DNA from: a virus
Reading direction: 5' to 3' (one strand)
Virus record (IMG/VR): IMGVR_UViG_3300042691_033711
Location: 1-20,878 of that record
DNA: 20,878 bases
The notes under the pieces were generated by a model. The model worked only from the letters and a program-made list of their open reading frames with translations, was not told the origin of the DNA and ran no database searches. Below, piece after piece: positions 15,972 through 20,373 of this stretch (position 1 is the stretch's first letter; every line of letters begins with the position of its first letter). The position numbers and the translations under genes are program-made.

Positions 15972-16359
15972 ATGATAATTTTTGTGATGCTAATTGTTCT
16001 ATGGTATTAATTAAACCTGAATAAGCATTAAAATGTGCGATTGCTTTATCTATTGTGTCAATTAGATTTTGTTTTTTAGCCGTTGGCATTTTAGAAACGG
16101 TAACCTTATTTTTCAAGTCGGACAATTTGTTCATTATTCCAACATTAGGAGCGTCAAGTTTTTTCAACTGACGAGTTAAACCTCTCAATGAACTCAAATA
16201 CTTGAAATAGTCATATCCCTCTCCTCTCCAAACACCTTTTAGTCCTTGAGCGGCATTTACAATGGGGTCAAATATACCCTCCTCAACTTCTTGTTCTTCT
16301 ATTACTCTTTGTACAATGTTTTTTAAATCGGCTTCGGTGAGCTTAACAACTTTTCCCAT
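15970..16359 (-). CDS. Small protein with N-terminal LTEADL motif
   Basis: This 129-residue protein starts with KLTEADLKNIVQRVIEEQEV (residues 6-25). I know the pattern LTE-x-DL-x-x-IV-x-R-V-x-x-E as a recurrent N-terminal tag on otherwise unrelated proteins of large environmental phages, where a virion or prohead targeting role is conceivable but unproven to my knowledge. A short glycine-containing segment (GLKGVWRGEGYDYFKYL) follows, then a helical C-terminal region (about 60-129) without known motifs. It is convergent with the Clp gene, and its stop lies next to the Clp terminator. A TATTTATA site precedes it. Confidence 0.82.
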   Translation of the reverse strand: MGKVVKLTEADLKNIVQRVIEEQEVEEGIFDPIVNAAQGLKGVWRGEGYDYFKYLSSLRGLTRQLKKLDAPNVGIMNKLSDLKNKVTVSKMPTAKKQNLIDTIDKAIAHFNAYSGLINTIEQLASQKLS

Positions 16360-16372
16360 GATATTTTTTATT

Positions 16373-16380
16373 TATAAATA
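16373..16380 (-). promoter_or_regulatory. TATTTATA promoter-like site of the LTEADL gene
   Basis: The minus strand reads GATATTTATAAATAAAAA, almost identical over 18 bases to the site before the gene at 3783. The spacing to ATG 16359 is 13 nt. Confidence 0.55.
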
Positions 16381-16382
16381 TC

Positions 16383-17207
16383 TTAAAAAAGTAAAAATTG
16401 TTTTTGTTTAACTATCGATGTTTTGTGTTTCTTATTACCTAATGACTCAATCATTTTCTTACCGGTTTCAATACCATTAAATACGTCTTCAATTACCACA
16501 TATTCATCGGGTGAATGATAGTCATAATAACCAATTGAGATATTGATACAAGAAAAATCAAATTTACTACGAAGAGCGTACACGTCAGTATATGGGTGTG
16601 AACCATATTTTTGTCGTCCTTCGAATGACTCACTCAATACCCCATCACAGATTTTGAAAAAGTCATCAGACTTATCAAACAATTTTACACCCATACTATA
16701 TTCAGTAACCATCCAATTAAACGGAGCATCAAACTGAATTGCGTATCCTACATTTGAAAAGAAGTTTGGGTCGGCCTTTCTTGAGCCGTGACAACCAGTT
16801 TCTTCTGACACAAAGAACGCGGCTTTCAACACGGGTAACTCTTTCAATAATTCTAAACAAGCAAATACTCCACACTTATTATCACCACCAATACCTGTAG
16901 GTTTTCCAAAATCATTGTATGCTTTCAAAGACGGACGAAGCTCACCTTGGGCATTTTCCAATTCCTCTTCTCGAATGTTAATCACATCAATATTATGTAC
17001 GGTATCGGTGTGAGCAACAACACATGGGTAGTATGAATGCTCACCAATCTCACCTTTAGTAGCATAAACATTCCAATGCTCATCTACCGAGTATTCAATG
17101 TTATTACGCTCAAGCCAATCAATCAAAAACTCAATCATGAGTTCCTCTTGATAGGTCTTTGTTGGTACCGACAAAACTGATTTAAGGAAATTCAGGTCTT
17201 TTTTCAT
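16383..17207 (-). CDS. M20-type zinc metallopeptidase (PepT/aminopeptidase-like)
   Basis: This is a 274-residue enzyme of the di-zinc M20/M28 superfamily, likely an amino- or tripeptidase or deacylase. All five metal-ligand motifs are present: VVAHTDTV (His66, catalytic Asp68), GIGGDNKCG (bridging Asp109), VSEETGCHG (general base Glu135, ligand Glu136), IQFDAP (Asp160) and DYHSPDEYV (His231). It is much shorter than PepT (about 410 residues) because the dimerisation/lid insert usually found between the fourth and fifth motifs is reduced, so the substrate range cannot be read off. There is no signal peptide, so it acts in the cytoplasm. Its promoter-like TATCTTTG matches that of the tmRNA and lies inside an inverted repeat, unlike the TATTTAT genes around it. 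Confidence 0.88.
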   Translation of the reverse strand: MKKDLNFLKSVLSVPTKTYQEELMIEFLIDWLERNNIEYSVDEHWNVYATKGEIGEHSYYPCVVAHTDTVHNIDVINIREEELENAQGELRPSLKAYNDFGKPTGIGGDNKCGVFACLELLKELPVLKAAFFVSEETGCHGSRKADPNFFSNVGYAIQFDAPFNWMVTEYSMGVKLFDKSDDFFKICDGVLSESFEGRQKYGSHPYTDVYALRSKFDFSCINISIGYYDYHSPDEYVVIEDVFNGIETGKKMIESLGNKKHKTSIVKQKQFLLF

Positions 17208-17229
17208 ATTGACAAAGATAAGTCAATAT
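17206..17229 (-). promoter_or_regulatory. Perfect 8-bp inverted repeat over the peptidase start (candidate operator)
   Basis: ATATTGAC (17206-17213) and GTCAATAT (17222-17229) form a perfect inverted repeat with an 8-nt centre. One arm includes the first two bases of the start codon and the centre holds most of the TATCTTTG element. It could be a repressor operator or, if transcribed, a short stem at the mRNA start. Confidence 0.5.
17213..17220 (-). promoter_or_regulatory. TATCTTTG promoter element (Bacteroidota -7 type)
   Basis: The minus strand reads TATCTTTG 5 nt before ATG 17207 and fits TAnnTTTG, the -7 consensus of the Bacteroidota housekeeping sigma factor. A clear TTG at the -33 position is not seen, only a T-run. 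The transcript would be leaderless or nearly so. Confidence 0.4.
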
Positions 17230-17249
17230 TGTTGATAAAAAAAATTTAT

Positions 17250-18311
17250 TTAGAATAATTCTGGATGATATAAGAAATTGTAAAAATCTTCAAGGGGAAC
17301 AGACATTTTTTTAACATCATGGTAATTTTCCTTGTTGGCTTTATAAAGTACATTGACTTTACCATCTTCCATATTTTGTATATTGAATATTTTTTTCCCG
17401 TCTATTTTGCCAAATGTTTTTTCTTTGGGGAAATTTTGCCAATCCCCTACTTTCATATTTAATTTTTCAATAAGTTCATAAAACTTTTTGACGTTTTCCA
17501 AATCCTCAGGTGACATATCATCAGTTATTTTATCATGAATTTTTTCTAAAATTCTATTAACTTCCCTATTAAATCCGTCACCATCCCAGTTTTCATTATC
17601 CCAATAGCTATAATAATCCTCATATAAATCTTCGTCAAATTCTAAGTTATTCTGAGATACAAAATTTTTTAACATGTCAATAATACTTTCATCATGTGGT
17701 GTTTTTGTTTGGTCCCAAAAACCAATTAACAAATCAACCGTTGTAACATAATGTTCTCTACAACTTCTTTCAATAATACCATAGTTATCGAACTTTTTAC
17801 ATAATTTTTTTTGGACGTAATCCAAACATCCTTTCCTTAAAGTCTCATCGTAATAATCTGCGTAGTAAGAACCAATGTCGTCTATTATATTTCCAAACAT
17901 GTCGTATAAAAAACGTCCAGTTTTTTCAGGGTTATGTAATTCAAAATTGGCAAGAGGAGGATTTACCAACTTTAGTATATCCCGTAGTAATTTGATATTT
18001 TCTTCATTGAAGTAATGAAAAACATATCCTTCTCTGAGTTCCTCATCTCCCCAATATCCATCAACAAATAAATTTTCAGTATATCTACTTTCACAAGCGG
18101 CAATCATGCTAGCGGTGTTAGAATAATCATTTTCATCATCAATAAAAATTTTCATAAATTCTTCTTCGGTGAATCTCAACTGGACCAAAGATTTTCCACG
18201 ATTTTTTGTCACCCTTGTAATTTGAACAACTCTATCGTCATCAGCTTCTCTAACAAATAGAGGGTCAAGGTCTGAATCACGAAATTGTATAAGAGCTTGG
18301 TATAATTCCAT
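17250..18311 (-). CDS. Unknown acidic 353-residue protein
   Basis: This 353-residue protein is unusually rich in Asp, Glu, Tyr and Asn (for example EDLYEDYYSYWDNENWDGDG near 235-255). No membrane segment, signal peptide or catalytic motif is recognised. The first 50 residues look like a beta-rich start (DDRVVQITRVTKNRGKSLVQLRF), the middle is helical, and the C-terminal 60 residues look like a small beta domain (GKIDGKKIFNIQNMEDGKVNVLYKA). It could be a DNA mimic or a structural protein, but nothing visible decides this. Its start is divergent from the tmRNA and the two promoters nearly touch (18326-18333 and 18335-18365). Confidence 0.83.
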   Translation of the reverse strand: MELYQALIQFRDSDLDPLFVREADDDRVVQITRVTKNRGKSLVQLRFTEEEFMKIFIDDENDYSNTASMIAACESRYTENLFVDGYWGDEELREGYVFHYFNEENIKLLRDILKLVNPPLANFELHNPEKTGRFLYDMFGNIIDDIGSYYADYYDETLRKGCLDYVQKKLCKKFDNYGIIERSCREHYVTTVDLLIGFWDQTKTPHDESIIDMLKNFVSQNNLEFDEDLYEDYYSYWDNENWDGDGFNREVNRILEKIHDKITDDMSPEDLENVKKFYELIEKLNMKVGDWQNFPKEKTFGKIDGKKIFNIQNMEDGKVNVLYKANKENYHDVKKMSVPLEDFYNFLYHPELF

Positions 18312-18325
18312 TAAAAACTTTTTTA

Positions 18326-18333
18326 TATAAATA
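18326..18333 (-). promoter_or_regulatory. TATTTATA promoter-like site of the 353-residue gene
   Basis: The minus strand reads AAGTATTTATATAAAAAAG, 14 nt before ATG 18311. It abuts the -33 element of the divergent tmRNA promoter, so one promoter could interfere with the other. Confidence 0.55.
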
Positions 18334-18334
18334 C

Positions 18335-18365
18335 TTGGAATGGCAATAAACTATTTATATCTTTG
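18335..18365 (+). promoter_or_regulatory. tmRNA promoter of Bacteroidota type (TTG-N20-TATCTTTG)
   Basis: TTG at 18335-18337 and TATCTTTG at 18358-18365 are 20 nt apart and match the Bacteroidota housekeeping consensus TTG-N17-23-TAnnTTTG. The expected start point is a few bases downstream, leaving a leader of about 15 nt before the mature tmRNA 5' end at 18386. This would allow transcription by unmodified host RNA polymerase from the start of infection. Confidence 0.7.
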
Positions 18366-18385
18366 TACCACGTTATTTGAAATAT

Positions 18386-18763
18386 GGGGGTAACTTGGAA
18401 TTGACTAGCATAGTTAATTACTCGGAGCATGTCGAGGCTGAACTAACCTTGTAAAACTGGTTCACAAGATAAATGGCAACATTATCAACAAACTCTCTGC
18501 AGTTGGTCTTATCCGTACTGAGGAGAACATTTCAGTAGCCTAATCTAGGATTGGGGTACAAAACGGGTCGGCAGACAGACAACCTTGGAACAGAAGTCGT
18601 AGTTGCGGTGTGGTTTCTACCCAAAAAGAAACAAAACTCGTTTGTGGTTTTATGAGCTCAAAAACCAATATTTCGGAACATTGAGAAGCGATGTTGTCCT
18701 AAACATGTAGGGCTTAGTAGTTAAGATGAGTAGGAAGGGGTTCGACTCCCCATACCTCCACCA
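18386..18763 (+). ncRNA. ssrA: tmRNA (transfer-messenger RNA), complete
   Basis: This 378-nt tmRNA should rescue stalled ribosomes by trans-translation with SmpB. The 7-bp acceptor stem pairs GGGGGUA (18386-18392) with UACCUCC (18753-18759, one G-U), then A60-type discriminator and encoded CCA (18761-18763). The T-arm has GGGG-UUCGACU-CCCC (18737-18751). The 5' part keeps family landmarks (AACUUGGAAUUGACU, then GAGCAUGUCGAGG and CCUUGUAAAA), and the 3' part keeps AACAUGUAG of helix P2. It is one-piece, not permuted. A Bacteroidota-type promoter lies upstream and a strong terminator 3 nt downstream. No SmpB gene is in the window, so host SmpB is probably used. It is on the plus strand, like the Clp and bS21 genes. 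Confidence 0.97.
18475..18543 (+). other. tmRNA tag-peptide reading frame, 22 residues
   Basis: The frame opens at resume codon GGC (18475-18477) and stops at TAA (18541-18543). The tag begins GNIINKLSAV and ends RTEENISVA. Gly as first residue agrees with Bacteroidota tmRNAs as I recall them (GEN...ALAA type), but the tag is more than twice as long and ends in Ser-Val-Ala instead of Leu-Ala-Ala. The alternative frame starting at GCA (18476) would give a 20-residue tag ending in Phe-Gln and stopping at TAG; its polar end makes it less likely. Confidence 0.8.
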
Positions 18764-18766
18764 ATT

Positions 18767-18798
18767 AAAAAACCCCTCACTTGGAGGGGTTTTCTTTT
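18767..18798. terminator. Bidirectional terminator between tmRNA and glycosyltransferase genes
   Basis: CCCCTC (18773-18778) and GAGGGG (18784-18789) close the loop ACTTG, with six A before and a T-run after, so it can end both the tmRNA (plus) and the glycosyltransferase gene (minus). The first 26 bases are identical to 19886-19911. Confidence 0.9.
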
Positions 18799-19810
18799 AT
18801 CCAAAATATTTTGTCCAAATTCTTTCTGATTTCAGAGAATACCACCACAACCCTATCTTATTGAATACCCTTGTGTATGGATATAACAACGCCAATCTCA
18901 TTCTTCTAACGATACTATAAACCTTTGAAGGATTAGCATGGAATAATCGACTAACCCATGGTATCTCTTCTGAAACAACAACAGGAACGTTATTATTCAC
19001 AAAATCAGCGGTTACAATGTTGAACGTCTCCGTAAATGAAACTTGCATTCCCAAGTCCATTGACTGAACAACATCGATGAATTCATCGTGAGTCAGCCAT
19101 GTATATTCAATTAATTCGTGTCTTGGATTATTCTTGAATAGTTCCCTAATGTTCTTTAACACCGGCTCACCCTTTCCTTCAATCCTTTTAACATTGATGT
19201 GAAATTTTAATTTTTTACCGTATGTATCAGCATAATCAATAGCCGCAACCGCTTGTATCAACTGATTTTTTAGTGGCCTTACCGCACCAAAACAACCAAT
19301 ATTCAATTCCTTTTTGAAAAATGGTTTCGATTTGTTTTTATTAAAAAATCCTACAGGGTAATAATTCGGTAGATATAAAAAAGCTCTATTTGTCAGGTCT
19401 GAAAAATTTTCATTCGTGTCATAGTCATTTGCGGATATAATGACATTCGGATATTTGGTGTATTGATATATCCAGTCAATGGCAATACCCTCATTTGCCA
19501 AAAATGATATGTCGCTATGTAATCGTATAATCCACTTAACATTCGGATGAAGTTTAGTCAAAACCTCAAACTTTGATGGGACAACCCAAAGAGCCTCGAT
19601 AATTACGTGAGTAGGTTTATGTTTGGTGACTTCTCTGTCAATGCAGTTGTTGTCATTCACCTCAACCAAGTTTGACTCAATGCCGTTTTTGTTCAACATA
19701 TCCGATACAAACTTAGCCGAATTCAATAGCCCAGACGATACTGAACTATAATTTGGGTGAGAACTCTGTCTTTTTTTGAGGATGAAAAGAACCTTTTTTT
19801 CCTTTTTCAT
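18797..19810 (-). CDS. GT-B glycosyltransferase (GT4-like)
   Basis: This 337-residue protein has the two-lobed GT-B pattern. The N-lobe starts KKVLFILKK and has a loop with a Ser/Gly cluster (SSVSSGLLNSAKFVSDML, about 22-40). The C-lobe starts at LNIGCFGAVRPLKNQ (169-183), the usual nucleotide-sugar-side glycine loop with K181. It continues to MDLGMQVSFTETFNIVTADF (251-270), where Glu261 and the acid eight residues on resemble the GT4 E-x7-E motif with Asp269 in the second place. The end is basic and aromatic (RRMRLALLYPYTRVF, then WWYSLKSERIWTKYF), which could mean membrane association. Phage glycosyltransferases modify DNA, virion proteins or host surface sugars; the sequence does not decide. 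It lies between two identical terminators. Confidence 0.82.
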   Translation of the reverse strand: MKKEKKVLFILKKRQSSHPNYSSVSSGLLNSAKFVSDMLNKNGIESNLVEVNDNNCIDREVTKHKPTHVIIEALWVVPSKFEVLTKLHPNVKWIIRLHSDISFLANEGIAIDWIYQYTKYPNVIISANDYDTNENFSDLTNRAFLYLPNYYPVGFFNKNKSKPFFKKELNIGCFGAVRPLKNQLIQAVAAIDYADTYGKKLKFHINVKRIEGKGEPVLKNIRELFKNNPRHELIEYTWLTHDEFIDVVQSMDLGMQVSFTETFNIVTADFVNNNVPVVVSEEIPWVSRLFHANPSKVYSIVRRMRLALLYPYTRVFNKIGLWWYSLKSERIWTKYFG

Positions 19811-19829
19811 AAGTGGGTGGGATTATACC

Positions 19830-19837
19830 TATAAATA
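19830..19837 (-). promoter_or_regulatory. TATTTATA promoter-like site of the glycosyltransferase gene
   Basis: The minus strand reads TTATTTATAGGTATAATCC, 19 nt before ATG 19810. The site is just after the 19886-19917 terminator in transcription direction. Confidence 0.5.
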
Positions 19838-19885
19838 AGGTGAAAACCTCAAATGTGTATTACTTTTTTGTAATATTTTAATAAT

Positions 19886-19917
19886 AAAAAACCCCTCACT
19901 TGGAGGGGTTTCTTTTT
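19886..19917. terminator. Second copy of the bidirectional terminator
   Basis: CCCCTC (19892-19897) and GAGGGG (19903-19908) close the loop ACTTG, with flanking A and T runs. It ends the 99-residue gene on the minus strand. The core 26 bases repeat those at 18767-18792 exactly and in the same orientation. Confidence 0.88.
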
Positions 19918-20215
19918 AACTTTCTTTTTCTTTGTATTGATAAATTACTTTATCAACTCTTTTGTCGGTGTAACTCGTACATTCTTGGTGGAGTTTGTCA
20001 AAATCTCTGTAGAAGTTAGAAAATCTTTCTTGGATTTCTCTATGATGTTCATCAAAACGACGATGATGATTTTCGAAATCCCATCTGTAAGATTCTTTAA
20101 AACCTTGAACATCTCTTTGTAGTTTTTGAACTTTACTCATCCCTAAAATCACCACCCCAACTAATGTCAGAGCAATAACTGTAAGAACACCTAAAGTGAA
20201 ATAAAACATTTCCAT
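19916..20215 (-). CDS. Small N-terminally membrane-anchored coiled-coil protein
   Basis: This 99-residue protein has one clear transmembrane helix at about 5-26 (YFTLGVLTVIALTLVGVVIL), then a long charged helix (about 28-95) rich in His, Arg, Glu and Phe (FENHHRRFDEHHREIQERF). The layout would suit an inner-membrane spanin-like or superinfection-related protein, but no family motif identifies it and no lysis partner is seen next to it. Before the start there is no TATTTAT site. A 5-bp inverted repeat (ATACC and GGTAT, 20237-20251) lies 22 nt upstream and may be regulatory. The transcript might be readthrough from the tRNA region. Confidence 0.82.
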   Translation of the reverse strand: MEMFYFTLGVLTVIALTLVGVVILGMSKVQKLQRDVQGFKESYRWDFENHHRRFDEHHREIQERFSNFYRDFDKLHQECTSYTDKRVDKVIYQYKEKES

Positions 20216-20265
20216 AAAATAAAAGAATTATTGTTTATACCTGAATGGTATTAAAAATATAGGAA

Positions 20266-20290
20266 TAAAAAAAGGTGAGACAAGCTCACC
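20266..20290 (-). terminator. Rho-independent terminator after the tRNA gene
   Basis: On the minus strand GGTGAG (complement of 20285-20290) and CTCACC (complement of 20274-20279) form a perfect 6-bp stem with loop CTTGT, followed by TTTTTTTATT. It lies 10 nt after the tRNA 3' end and would end a leftward transcript carrying the tRNA and the upstream structured RNA. Confidence 0.88.
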
Positions 20291-20300
20291 TGTAAATTTG

Positions 20301-20373
20301 TTGCAACTGAAGGATTCGAACCTCCGACCTTCAGGTTATGAGCCTGACGAGCTGGCCTCTGCTCTAAGTTGCG
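20301..20373 (-). tRNA. tRNA-Met(CAU), initiator type (tRNA-fMet)
   Basis: This 73-nt cloverleaf reads from C1 (20373) to A73 (20301). The acceptor stem has a C1-A72 mismatch followed by six pairs (GCAACT with AGTTGC). The D-stem is GAGC/GCTC with A11-U24, the anticodon arm is TCAGG-CTCATAA-CCTGA with anticodon CAU, the variable loop is AGGTC, and the T-arm is GGAGG-TTCGAAT-CCTTC. The C1-A72 mismatch and A11-U24 are hallmarks of bacterial initiator tRNA. The anticodon stem has A29-U41 in place of the first of the usual three G-C pairs. CCA is not encoded (CAA follows), so host CCA-adding enzyme is needed. An elongator or Ile (lysidine) tRNA is less likely given the mismatch. Confidence 0.93.

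Noticed and set aside
17213-17229. T4-type middle (Mot-box) or SD-based start control for the peptidase
   Set aside because: No Mot-box-like sequence and no purine-rich Shine-Dalgarno sequence is present; the TATCTTTG element and the inverted repeat explain the region better.
18476-18538. Alternative tmRNA tag frame starting at GCA
   Set aside because: It would end in Phe-Gln at a TAG, without the small hydrophobic end expected of a degradation tag, whereas the GGC frame ends in Val-Ala and has the GGC resume codon seen in Bacteroidota.
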